Source: Planomicrobium stackebrandtii (lineage in GTDB: Bacteria; Bacillota; Bacilli; Bacillales_A; Planococcaceae). Taken from it: 64,000 nucleotides of DNA. The first letter of the stretch is position 1. The number at the start of each line of letters is the position of its first letter. Below, in pieces: positions 29,701 through 37,231 of the stretch. The DNA lies in the NCBI RefSeq assembly GCF_030814955.1, contig NZ_JAUSWB010000005.1:62001-126000 (forward strand), read 5' to 3'. Made by a program: the position numbers and the translations under genes. The notes under the pieces are model-generated. The model was not told the origin of the DNA. It was given only the letters and a program-made list of their open reading frames with translations, and did no database searches.

Positions 29701-29888
29701 GGGCTCATCGCATGGGGCAGAAAAAAGAAGTCCAAGTCATTCGGCTCGTCGCCAAAGGCACCATTGAAGAAAAAATCAATGAACTGCAGATGAAAAAGAA
29801 GAACCTGATTGATGATGTGATCCAGTCAGGGGAAGAACCGCTGAAAGCGATGACAGCCGATGACATACGGGAAATTTTGACGATGTAG
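26733..29888 (+). CDS. SNF2-family helicase with SWIM zinc finger (YwqA-like)
   Basis: 1051-residue ATP-dependent DNA translocase of the RapA/SNF2 superfamily. An N-terminal SWIM finger has C69, C71, C81 and H83 in the C-x-C-x(9)-C-x-H order. The SNF2 ATPase core starts near residue 600: Walker A in DDMGLGKT (about 624-631), DEAQ box LFLDEAQAFKN (about 724) and GTPIENSLDELWS. The C-terminal helicase lobe has VFSQFTQM, LKAGGTGLNLTGAD and the QAADRAHRMGQ motif. Homologues act in chromatin-like remodelling, transcription recycling or repair; B. subtilis YwqA is the closest named relative I recall. Monocistronic. Confidence 0.92.
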   Translation: MNFSLNETKIKKLCGQAAYKKGRAFIQAGKIRLMPDANEDRLIKGIITGRNEFHVSVRQESDGEILASCSCPPVGFVKTYCHHIAGVLLAIDDMQQSENPTTKMLDVFARQTAGTKGRRQYFDKRQTLQVEFSILPVSLDGAGYVFGLRLAVGTEELEAIWNIADFLAAVKMEDPYTESPALHYSPQDHRLQEENEKVLTYLAKTRITGAGNREEPDMLVLAASDWERLLPLLQASPNVKLVGVGRVTEGLRIEKELPLSFHFDQNRSGGFRLDVEGLESVLILKAYDMAVADGALVYLAEEDTRRLVELKKLLLGSIDQLLIPAEDMDHFMATVVPGLERLGKVHIAEAVAERLVETPLRAKLYLDRIKHRLLAGVEFHYGHLVINPCEEPEDDFRHYPGIRRQRQQEQEILRIMKDSAFIQTDGGFYMQDEKLEYHFLYHVIPVLEELMQIYATTAVKLRVQKSYGGPKVKVEISERTDWLEFRFDLQDVPEAEIKKILKALEEKRPYYRIPNGTLMSLETAEFMELNDFLRELDVTAANFGREEIRVPLIHGLHLAASLDDGQLLDPGANFAHLLQNLTQPDELATDIPESLNGVLRDYQEAGFRWLKLLAKYKFGGILADDMGLGKTLQSIAFIVSVLPEVRKQQQPVLVVAPSSLVYNWLNELEKFAPSVKAGIIDGNKKQRASLIEKTQGLDVVITSYPSLRMDQVLYRNHSFHSLFLDEAQAFKNPVTQTAKAVKEIQADYRFALTGTPIENSLDELWSIFNVVFPELLPNRRLFSEMRRDSIKKRVRPFILRRIKADVLTELPDKVETMHFSELQKEQKKLYAAYLAELKQDALKHLNKDSFQKNRIRILAGLTRLRQLCCHPALFVEGYEGGSAKFDQLMELVEECRLSGRRVLVFSQFTQMLGIIGHQLAREGVPYFYLDGQTPPIERVDLCRRFNEGQGNLFLISLKAGGTGLNLTGADTVILYDLWWNPAIEQQAADRAHRMGQKKEVQVIRLVAKGTIEEKINELQMKKKNLIDDVIQSGEEPLKAMTADDIREILTM

Positions 29889-29985
29889 ACAGCCTATCTC
29901 AGCTGCTGGACTGCAAATGGCTTCTTCCGAAAAGGAATTATTGCGCCGGGTTTGGTAAAATGGATGAAAGAGATGAGGTGCTTAT

Positions 29986-30600
29986 ATGGATCCGAAAAGC
30001 ATGCTGGATAAAGTGAAAAACCGAATTCCCGATGTATTGGGAAACAAGGATTTTTCAAAATATGCAATTCTTCTGCCCTTAATTGAAAAAGACGGAGAAA
30101 TTCATGTCCTCTTTGAAGTCCGCTCCTATGACTTAAGAAATCAGCCCGGTGAAATCTGTTTTCCTGGAGGCAGGATTGATTATAAGGACCAGACGGAAGA
30201 AGACACCGCAGTCCGGGAAACAATTGAGGAATTGGGGATAAGCAGAGCCGAAATTTCGGATATTTTTCCATTGGACTATATTGTTTCGCCTTTTGGCATG
30301 ATCGTCTATACCTTTGCCGGCGTTATCGAGCGGGATGCCAAGTTTGTGCCCAATCCTCCGGAAGTCGACAGCATCTTTACGGTGCCATTGTCCTTTTTCC
30401 TGGAAAACGAGCCGAAAGTATACCGCATCAATTTTGATATCCAGCCGGAGGAAAGCTTTCCGTACGATTTGATTGCCGGAGGGGAAAATTACAATTGGCG
30501 GACGCGTCAAGTAGATGAACACTTCTACATTTATGAGGACAAAGTTATTTGGGGCCTTACCGCTAAAATTCTTGCACACTTTATTGAGATCATTCGCTGA
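29986..30600 (+). CDS. Nudix hydrolase, probable CoA pyrophosphatase
   Basis: Cleaves CoA or acyl-CoA to a 3',5'-ADP and phosphopantetheine product. 204 residues. The upstream signature LRNQPGEICFPGGRID is characteristic of the CoA-specific subgroup, and the Nudix box continues with VRETIEELGI. The start ATG has GAGGTG upstream. It follows the SNF2 gene by about 100 bases and may be in the same transcript, as I see no terminator between them. Confidence 0.88.
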   Translation: MDPKSMLDKVKNRIPDVLGNKDFSKYAILLPLIEKDGEIHVLFEVRSYDLRNQPGEICFPGGRIDYKDQTEEDTAVRETIEELGISRAEISDIFPLDYIVSPFGMIVYTFAGVIERDAKFVPNPPEVDSIFTVPLSFFLENEPKVYRINFDIQPEESFPYDLIAGGENYNWRTRQVDEHFYIYEDKVIWGLTAKILAHFIEIIR

Positions 30601-30612
30601 ATGGTCTTTTTG
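30587..30612 (+). terminator. Short terminator overlapping the Nudix stop codon
   Basis: GATCATT-CGCTG-AATGGTC stem followed by TTTTT; the 5' arm lies in the last codons of the gene. Confidence 0.55.
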
Positions 30613-30748
30613 TTTTGGAAACGAAGGGGCCTTTTATCGCAATTTCGGAATTGTGGAACGGAGAAGCTTTTAAAGGATAGTAGGAACGTGTATAATTATT
30701 CACATTACTGATAATTAAAATTATTTCCACAAAAAAGGAGTCCTGACG

Positions 30749-31822
30749 ATGACGACACATCAACTTGAAGTTATTGAGAACAACAGCAAAAAAGCAAAGC
30801 CGGTGAAAGACCAGGTGCCATTCGGGACGACGTTTACAGACCATATGTATATTTTGGAATATGAAACGCAAAAAGGCTGGTATGATCCAAAGATTGTTCC
30901 CTACGGACCAATTACGTTAGATCCGGCAGCGATGATTTTCCATTACGGCCAAACGGTCTTCGAAGGCATGAAAGCCTATCATACAGAAGATGGACGCATC
31001 TTGTTGTTCCGTCCGGAGAAAAACTTTGAGCGCCTGAACCTCTCAAGCGAGCGCCTGAGCATTCCGCCAATCGATGAAGAGCAGGCTTTGGAGCACTTGA
31101 CGCAATTGATCAAGCTCGAAAAAGACTGGGTTCCGAAAACACCGGGAACTTCCCTGTATATCCGGCCTTATATTATTTCGACAGACGCCAACCTTGCAGT
31201 CGGACCATCTCAGACTTATAAATACATGGTCATCCTGTCGCCGGTAGGCTCTTATTTCCCAGGCGGCCTTCAGCCGGTTGTCATTCACGTGGAAGATAAG
31301 TTTACCCGCGCCGTAAAAGGCGGTACCGGTATGGCTAAAACAGCCGGTAACTATTCATCCGGCTATCAGGCGCAGGCCAATGCCAAGAAAGAAGGCAATG
31401 CGGATGTGCTGTGGCTGGATGGAGTTGAGAAAAAATACATTGAAGAAGTCGGCAGCATGAACATCTTCTTCAAAATTAACGGAGAAGTGGTAACGCCTGA
31501 GCTGAACGGCAGCATCTTAAAAGGCATTACCCGCATGTCCATTATCGAACTGCTGGGAACATGGGGAATTACCGTAACCGAAAAGCGCGTTTCGATTGAT
31601 GAGCTGTACGAAGCATACGAAGCGGGCCACGTAGAGGAAGTTTTTGGAACCGGTACGGCCGCTGTCATTTCCCCAGTCGGAGAACTTAACTGGCAAGGCA
31701 AAAAGATGATCATCAACAACCATGAAATCGGTGAATTGTCGCAAAAACTATACGATACCATTACGGGCATCCAAACAGGGAAAATCGAAGATACGCTCGG
31801 TTGGACTGTGGAAGTAAAATAA
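30749..31822 (+). CDS. ilvE: Branched-chain amino-acid aminotransferase
   Basis: PLP enzyme for the last step of valine, leucine and isoleucine synthesis and the first step of their breakdown. 357 residues, a BCAT of the longer type. PLP-binding Lys197 is in GTGMAKTAGNY. EVGSMNIFF and EVFGTGTAAVISPVG line the cofactor site. AAAAAAGGAG precedes the ATG. No T-box is visible in the 148-base leader, so it is not obviously under leucine or isoleucine T-box control. In methionine salvage, BCATs can also transaminate ketomethylthiobutyrate, and no mtnE gene is seen here. Confidence 0.95.
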   Translation: MTTHQLEVIENNSKKAKPVKDQVPFGTTFTDHMYILEYETQKGWYDPKIVPYGPITLDPAAMIFHYGQTVFEGMKAYHTEDGRILLFRPEKNFERLNLSSERLSIPPIDEEQALEHLTQLIKLEKDWVPKTPGTSLYIRPYIISTDANLAVGPSQTYKYMVILSPVGSYFPGGLQPVVIHVEDKFTRAVKGGTGMAKTAGNYSSGYQAQANAKKEGNADVLWLDGVEKKYIEEVGSMNIFFKINGEVVTPELNGSILKGITRMSIIELLGTWGITVTEKRVSIDELYEAYEAGHVEEVFGTGTAAVISPVGELNWQGKKMIINNHEIGELSQKLYDTITGIQTGKIEDTLGWTVEVK

Positions 31823-31855
31823 AGAAAAATCAGCATGGCTAATCATTTGCTTGGG

Positions 31856-31907
31856 CCTGCGGCTGTCTGCTTATCCTTCAAGATAAGCAGACAGCCGCAG
31901 GTTTTTA
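31856..31907 (+). terminator. ilvE terminator, 20-bp perfect stem
   Basis: 31856-31875 pairs perfectly with 31882-31901 over a six-base loop, followed by TTTTTAG. Confidence 0.92.
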
Positions 31908-31915
31908 GTTGTCTT

Positions 31916-32047
31916 ATTGGAATTTAAGATCTAAAAATAGAGAAAAAAGAGAACATATTTAAAGAAATACAGGAGCTTTTATGTTATGTTAGAAAACGTT
32001 AATTTTACTGCAAAGAAGAACATCAAGTCTTAGGTGAATGGAATAAG
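31916..32047. other. AT-rich intergenic stretch
   Basis: No gene or RNA element recognised between the ilvE terminator and the exporter promoter. Confidence 0.4.
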
Positions 32048-32076
32048 TTGCACTAATTATTTTTAATGGGTATTGT
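32048..32076 (+). promoter_or_regulatory. Candidate promoter of the MFS exporter
   Basis: TTGCAC (32048-32053), 17-base spacer, TATTGT (32071-32076), giving a leader of about 130 bases. Confidence 0.5.
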
Positions 32077-32212
32077 TACGCGGTGGATATTTCGCAAATC
32101 GAATTAGATTTGAAGGCTTGAGTGCATTTCTTATGTGCGGCTCTTAGCCTGTCGCATCGGCCAAAGCTGGTTTCTTTAGTTCAACTTATATAGAAAAGAA
32201 GGTGTGAAAATA

Positions 32213-33418
32213 TTGGAAAGCTCGACTGGTTTAAAACGCGTCCATTTTATTTTGCTGATGGGTGCTCTGACTTCTTTGATTCCGTTTACGATCGATATGT
32301 ATTTGCCGGCTTTTCCAATTCTTGCAGACGTCTATGAAACCAATGCGACATCTGTTCAATTGAGTTTGACCGCTTGTTTGCTTGGACTCGCACTTGGCCA
32401 GTTGATCACGGGTGCACTTAGCGATGTGCAAGGAAGACGAAAGCCGCTATTGATTTCCCTGGTGGCTTACATCGTGGCATCGATTGCTTGTATATTTGCT
32501 CCGAACATCTACATATTTGTTCTTTTGCGTTTTGTGCAAGGTTTTGCAGCTTCTGGCGGATTGGTTATTTCCCGGGCAATTGTGCGGGATGTCAGCAATG
32601 GAGCAGAATTGACAAGATTATTTGCTTTGTTGATGGTTGTCAACAACCTCGTGCCGTTGCTGGCGCCTTCTGTCGGCAGTGGAGTCTTGCTGTTTGCAGA
32701 CTGGAGAGGGATTTTCCTGGTGCTGACGGTTCTGGGGATTATTCTGCTGCTTGTTTCAGCTTTCCGCCTCAAGGAAAGCCTGCCGCCTGAAAAACGGGTG
32801 CCAAGCAATCTGAAGGCAACATTCAGCAATTTTGCAGGAATCTTAAAAAACCGCCAGTTTACAGGGTATGCGTTGGCGCAAGGCTTTCTGATCGGCGGCG
32901 TTTTCGCTTATGTGTCGGGTACTCCCTTCATCTATCAGAATGTGTACGGAGTATCACCGCAGACGTTCAGCCTGCTGTTTGGCATGAACGGCATCGGACT
33001 GATTATCGGCAGTTACGCTGTCGGCCGCTTCTCGTATGTCTGGTCTGAAAAACGGTTTTTGGAAACGGCACTCTATACTGCCACAACTGCCGGCGCCGTT
33101 TTATTGGCTGTGGTTTTACTGGATGGGCCATTATGGGCGGTCGTCATTCCTATCTTCTTTTTCATCACGTCCATCGGTGTGGTGGGGACCGCCGCTTTCA
33201 CTCTTGCCATGGAAAGCCAAGGCCATGTAGCTGGAAGTGCTTCAGCATTGCTTGGCTTGCTGCCTTTCATTCTTGGAGCGGCAACTGCGCCATTAGTAGG
33301 GATTGCAGGAGAAGATACGGCAGTTCCAATGGGGCTGGTCATTTTCATCATGTGTTCCATTGCCTTGCTGGCTTATATATTTCTTGCGAAAAATACCACT
33401 CCATCAACTGCCAAGTGA
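32213..33418 (+). CDS. Multidrug MFS exporter, Bcr/CflA family
   Basis: 401-residue proton-driven exporter with about 12 hydrophobic helices. The N-terminal TIDMYLPAFPIL segment with its membrane Asp and the loop motif GALSDVQGRRKPLL (motif A) are typical of the Bcr/CflA drug-resistance group. AAGAAGGTG ends at 32204, so the TTG at 32213 is better spaced than the GTG at 32204, which would overlap the binding site; the protein differs by three residues. Substrates in the group include bicyclomycin, chloramphenicol and sulfonamides. The natural substrate is unknown. Confidence 0.88.
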   Translation: MESSTGLKRVHFILLMGALTSLIPFTIDMYLPAFPILADVYETNATSVQLSLTACLLGLALGQLITGALSDVQGRRKPLLISLVAYIVASIACIFAPNIYIFVLLRFVQGFAASGGLVISRAIVRDVSNGAELTRLFALLMVVNNLVPLLAPSVGSGVLLFADWRGIFLVLTVLGIILLLVSAFRLKESLPPEKRVPSNLKATFSNFAGILKNRQFTGYALAQGFLIGGVFAYVSGTPFIYQNVYGVSPQTFSLLFGMNGIGLIIGSYAVGRFSYVWSEKRFLETALYTATTAGAVLLAVVLLDGPLWAVVIPIFFFITSIGVVGTAAFTLAMESQGHVAGSASALLGLLPFILGAATAPLVGIAGEDTAVPMGLVIFIMCSIALLAYIFLAKNTTPSTAK

Positions 33419-33420
33419 TC

Positions 33421-33450
33421 AAAAGCCCGGAATTTATTCTGGGCTTTTTG
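33421..33450 (+). terminator. Terminator of the MFS exporter
   Basis: AAAAGCCC...GGGCTTTTT stem with inner GAA/TTC pairing and a T tract. Confidence 0.8.
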
Positions 33451-33479
33451 TATTGCGTAAAAATACCTGTTTTTGTCAG

Positions 33480-33533
33480 TTTACAAAAGCTAAACAAATT
33501 TCTCATCAACGCTTAACAATAGAACTCTACACT
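33480..33533 (+). promoter_or_regulatory. PhoP-box promoter of alkaline phosphatase
   Basis: TTTACA (33480), TAAACA (33491) and TTAACA (33513) share an 11-bp phase; the position at 33502 is degenerate (CTCATC). Four hexamers at this spacing match the Bacillus PhoP box (TT-A-ACA repeats). TACACT at 33528-33533 is the likely -10. This implies induction by phosphate starvation through PhoPR. Confidence 0.75.
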
Positions 33534-33566
33534 GAGCTTGTTCATCAAATGACTGGAGGGAAAAAA

Positions 33567-34994
33567 ATGATACATAAAAACTTGAAATTGAAAGTACTTC
33601 CGATTGCTTTGGCTTCTGCAGTGGCTCTAACAGGCATCCATTCTTTTGCTCCATCAGCTGACGCGCATGCTCCCGGCAAGAACCAAGGGAAAGCACCCGA
33701 ACATAGCCAGGGCAAAGGCAAAGGCGGCAAAAAAGACGAAGTGCAGAACGTCATTTTCCTGATTGGCGACGGAGTTGGGACTTCTTATACATCCGCTTAC
33801 CGTTACTTAAAAGACGATGCTTCCACGAAAATGGTTGAAGACATGTCGTTTGATTCGTATTTGGTCGGACAGCAATCGACTTATCCGGAAGATCCTGCGC
33901 AAAACATCACGGATTCGGCTTCAGCTGCTACAGCAATGGCAGCCGGCATTAAAACCTATAACAATGCCATCGCCGTAGATAACGATGAAAGTGAAGTAAA
34001 AACAGTTCTTGAAGCAGCGAAAGAAAAAGGCAAGGCAACGGGCTTGGTTGCAAGTTCTGAAATTACACATGCGACTCCGGCATCTTTCGGGGCACACGAC
34101 ATTGCACGAAAAAACATGAATGCAATTGCAGATGACTATTATGACGAGTTGATCGATGGCGAACACAAAGTCGATGTTCTTCTGGGCGGGGGAGCCGATT
34201 TGTTTGAGCGGAGTGACCGTGACCTAACGGAGGAGTTCCAGAAAGACGGCTACAGCTATGTCACAGACCGTGACGAGTTGTTAAGCAACGATGACGAGCA
34301 AGTGCTTGGGTTGTTTGCACCGGCTGGTCTGCCGAAAATGATCGACCGTGACGACAGCACGCCATCATTGGCGGAAATGACGGAATCGGCCATTGACCGG
34401 TTATCGGAAGATGATGAAGGCTTCTTCCTGATGGTAGAAGGCAGCCAAGTTGACTGGGCAGGACATGACAACGACATCGTGGCTGCGATGAGCGAGATGG
34501 AGGATTACGACAAAGCATTCCAGGCAGCGATCAAGTTTGCAGAAGAAGACGGCAATACGCTTGTTGTTGCAACGGCTGACCATTCGACCGGCGGTTTTTC
34601 CATCGGCGCTGACGGCATCTACAACTGGTTCGGAGAGCCGATCAAAGCGGCAAAACGTACACCCGATTTCATGGCTGAACAAATCGTCGGCGGCGCCGGC
34701 GTGGAAGAAACTTTGGCTGAGTATATTGATCTTGACCTGACAACTGAAGAAATTGATGCTGTGAAAAAAGCAGCAGAGGGCGGCGAGTACACAGCCATCG
34801 ACAATTCCATCGAGAAGATTTTCGATAAACGGTCGCATACCGGCTGGACAACTGGCGGCCACACAGGAGAAGATGTGCCCGTTTACGCCTATGGTCCAGC
34901 AAGCGATAAGTTCGAAGGACAGCTCGACAACACTGACCACGCACAAATCATTTTTGATTTACTAAAAGCAAAAGTGGAAATAGACGATAAGTAA
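33567..34994 (+). CDS. Secreted alkaline phosphatase
   Basis: 475-residue secreted phosphomonoesterase that releases phosphate from organic esters. A Sec signal peptide (about 1-32, ending at ADA-HA) is followed by a basic Gly/Lys-rich linker and the catalytic domain. Visible metal and active-site elements are LIGDGVG, nucleophile Ser117 in TDSASAATAMAAG, VEGSQVDWAGHDND, TADHSTGG and TGGHTGEDVPV. I began at the ATG at 33567 (GGAGGG upstream, signal peptide start). The PhoP box supports phosphate-starvation control. It is of the PhoA/PhoB type found in Bacillus. Confidence 0.95.
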   Translation: MIHKNLKLKVLPIALASAVALTGIHSFAPSADAHAPGKNQGKAPEHSQGKGKGGKKDEVQNVIFLIGDGVGTSYTSAYRYLKDDASTKMVEDMSFDSYLVGQQSTYPEDPAQNITDSASAATAMAAGIKTYNNAIAVDNDESEVKTVLEAAKEKGKATGLVASSEITHATPASFGAHDIARKNMNAIADDYYDELIDGEHKVDVLLGGGADLFERSDRDLTEEFQKDGYSYVTDRDELLSNDDEQVLGLFAPAGLPKMIDRDDSTPSLAEMTESAIDRLSEDDEGFFLMVEGSQVDWAGHDNDIVAAMSEMEDYDKAFQAAIKFAEEDGNTLVVATADHSTGGFSIGADGIYNWFGEPIKAAKRTPDFMAEQIVGGAGVEETLAEYIDLDLTTEEIDAVKKAAEGGEYTAIDNSIEKIFDKRSHTGWTTGGHTGEDVPVYAYGPASDKFEGQLDNTDHAQIIFDLLKAKVEIDDK

Positions 34995-35029
34995 GACAGC
35001 ATAAAACAGCAGTGAAATGAGGGACTGAC

Positions 35030-35674
35030 GTGAAAAAAGCTCTTTATTTATTGGCGCTCTCTGCTTTCTTGCTTGGAGGGTGTTCGGAACAGGCAGATTC
35101 GACCGTGGTGGCTTCAGCCGCTTCCGATCAAAATGATATTCCGGAGTATTACGAAGACTACGTACTAAGCCCGCAAGTGACGGATGACCGCTTGCTGCAG
35201 CAAGCCGGCCAAAAAGAGCGGGATGCTAAAGGAGAAGCTGCGGTCAAAGCGGTGAACATGGACGAGGAAACCTATGAGGTGGGTCCTGTTGAGCTGACTG
35301 TAGAAGAATCAAAAATTCTTCAGCTAAAGCCCGATTACAGCCTGATTGATTTTTTCCATTCTTATACGCATGACCAGGAGTTTGAAGTCGTGAAAATGTT
35401 CGTGGAAATTACGAATACTTCGAATGAACCTCTGCATTTTGCGCCAGTGGCCTTATTGGAAACTGCTGCAGAGGAACTGAAGATTTGGGAAGATGATATT
35501 TACCTGGAAGAACTGAACGGCGAACTTGCGGCCGGCGAAACAAAGCGGGGCAATATCGGATTTATTGTTGAAGAAGGCAGCTTTGACTCGATGACGATCA
35601 CCACAAGTGATGTCTATGACACCGAGGACAACAAAATAGCAGAAGCATTGGAGTTCGACAAAGCTTTCGAATAA
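35030..35674 (+). CDS. Secreted lipoprotein of unknown function
   Basis: 214 residues with a lipoprotein signal and LLGGC lipobox, so membrane-anchored outside the cell. The C-terminal half (about 85-210) has an Ig-like pattern of the DUF4352/telokin type (EFEVVKMFVEITNTSNEPLHF, then AAGETKRGNIGFIVEEG), a fold usually used for protein or ligand binding. It starts at GTG 35 bases after the alkaline phosphatase stop with no terminator between, so the two may be co-expressed in phosphate starvation. No function is known. Confidence 0.8.
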   Translation: MKKALYLLALSAFLLGGCSEQADSTVVASAASDQNDIPEYYEDYVLSPQVTDDRLLQQAGQKERDAKGEAAVKAVNMDEETYEVGPVELTVEESKILQLKPDYSLIDFFHSYTHDQEFEVVKMFVEITNTSNEPLHFAPVALLETAAEELKIWEDDIYLEELNGELAAGETKRGNIGFIVEEGSFDSMTITTSDVYDTEDNKIAEALEFDKAFE

Positions 35675-35691
35675 CCAGCAGCTGAAGCTCG

Positions 35692-35722
35692 GCAGGTTCA
35701 TTGACATGAGCCTGCTTTTTTT
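35692..35722 (+). terminator. Terminator after the lipoprotein gene
   Basis: GCAGGTTCAT-TGA-CATGAGCCTGC stem and seven T residues. Confidence 0.88.
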
Positions 35723-35947
35723 CGTTTCTAAACAAATTGCAATATAAATATCAGAATAATTAGATAAATAAAACGAATTCTATTTTTAAAATAGAAATTA
35801 CGTTGTATGATAAATGCAGCAGAAAAAGAACAGAACACGTTCGGGAAAAACGAATCGTCCATTGCTTATTGGGGCAGCGATCAGGCGAAGAAGAGCCAGC
35901 AAAAGGCGGCGGGCAGTTTTAGGTATTCGTAGAGGGAGGATTTTTCC

Positions 35948-36949
35948 ATGAAGCTGATTGAACTGTATGTAAAGGAAGTGATGAGAAGGCTACCTGAAAA
36001 AAAACGGGGCGAAGTTGAGGCGGAACTGAGGTCGATGATTGGAGCGAGGCTGCCGAAAGATTACTCGGAACAGGACGTCAAAAACATTCTTTCCGAACTG
36101 GGCCACCCCGCTGTTCTGGCCAGCAGCTATGCCGAACGTCCACTGTATTTGATTGGTCCCAGGTATTATGATTTATATCTTCAGTTGCTGAAGCTTATTC
36201 TTCCGATTGCCATAGCGGTGGCCACCATTATTATCCTAATTGTCACGATAGTGTCAGGCGCAGGAGAAGAACCGGTCTTCACCATCATTGGAGATTTAGT
36301 TGGAGGCATCATTTCTGGAATCATCAACACGGTGATTCAGGCTGTATTCTGGTTGACGCTGGTGCTGGCAATTGTGGAGCGGGCTGAGCATTCAAAATCA
36401 CAAAGGCCGCTTGCACTGAATTTCGAAGAATGGACACCGGATAGCTTGAGGGAGTTTTCCGACCGGCCGCATATCTCGAAAGATAAAAAAATTCCAAGGA
36501 GCCAAATATTCGGCAGCCTGATCTGGACAGCAATCTGGACGACGGTGTACTTTAATGCAGACAAGCTGCTCGGGATTTACCAGGAAGGGCAGCAGGGGGG
36601 ACTGGAGTTTACGACGCCCATCTTCAATCAGGAAGTATTGGTCTCCTATTGGCCTTTGATCATCCTGGTCGTGGTGCTCGAGATCACTTTGGCGGCCTAT
36701 CAATGGCGTGCCGTACAATGGACCAACAAATTGGCGTTGTTCAACACCTTTGTTCAGCTCACATCCGTGCTGATTTTTGTATTGGTCTTCACCAATTCCA
36801 ATCTGATTAATCAGGCCTTTCGCCAAGGAGTTGAGAATGTTTTCGGCGGGCCATCCGCTCTCAATTGGCTGATTGGCAGCATAGTGGCAGTCGTAATAAT
36901 TTCTTCGGCAATTGACGCCATACAGGGAATACGAAAAGCAAGAATTTGA
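35948..36949 (+). CDS. HAAS-domain membrane protein
   Basis: 333 residues. The first 60 form a HAAS-type helical domain (YVKEVMRRLPEKKRGEVEAELRSMI, then LSELGHPAVLASSY), as found in DUF1700-like proteins. The rest has about six transmembrane helices in three groups (about 77-100, 108-140, 180-200, 230-250, 265-285, 300-325). HAAS proteins usually sit next to a PadR-type regulator; none is visible here. The GGGAGGA site precedes the ATG. The function may be sensing or modulating the membrane, but it is unknown. Confidence 0.75.
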   Translation: MKLIELYVKEVMRRLPEKKRGEVEAELRSMIGARLPKDYSEQDVKNILSELGHPAVLASSYAERPLYLIGPRYYDLYLQLLKLILPIAIAVATIIILIVTIVSGAGEEPVFTIIGDLVGGIISGIINTVIQAVFWLTLVLAIVERAEHSKSQRPLALNFEEWTPDSLREFSDRPHISKDKKIPRSQIFGSLIWTAIWTTVYFNADKLLGIYQEGQQGGLEFTTPIFNQEVLVSYWPLIILVVVLEITLAAYQWRAVQWTNKLALFNTFVQLTSVLIFVLVFTNSNLINQAFRQGVENVFGGPSALNWLIGSIVAVVIISSAIDAIQGIRKARI

Positions 36950-36961
36950 AAAAAATCACCG

Positions 36962-36997
36962 GCGCACGGGAGAAACTTTCCCTGTGCGCTTTTTGAT
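36962..36997 (+). terminator. Terminator after the HAAS gene
   Basis: GCGCACGGGA / TCCCTGTGCGC stem followed by TTTTT. Confidence 0.88.
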
Positions 36998-37231
36998 AGG
37001 TCAAAAAACGGTTAAAGAATAATATTTTATTAGCTGTTTCTTCTAAAATACTATTCAAAGTTTGTGAAAAAATTCATATATAGGTACATGAAATTAGTGA
37101 AACTGGTTTGTTGTGAATTGCTATAGTTATTTTACAGTATATTTGTTTTTTTCTAAATATTATGTTTATATATTGAAAAAACATGTTATCATAATTTATA
37201 CATTCAACACGACATCAGGAGGAAACGCCAT

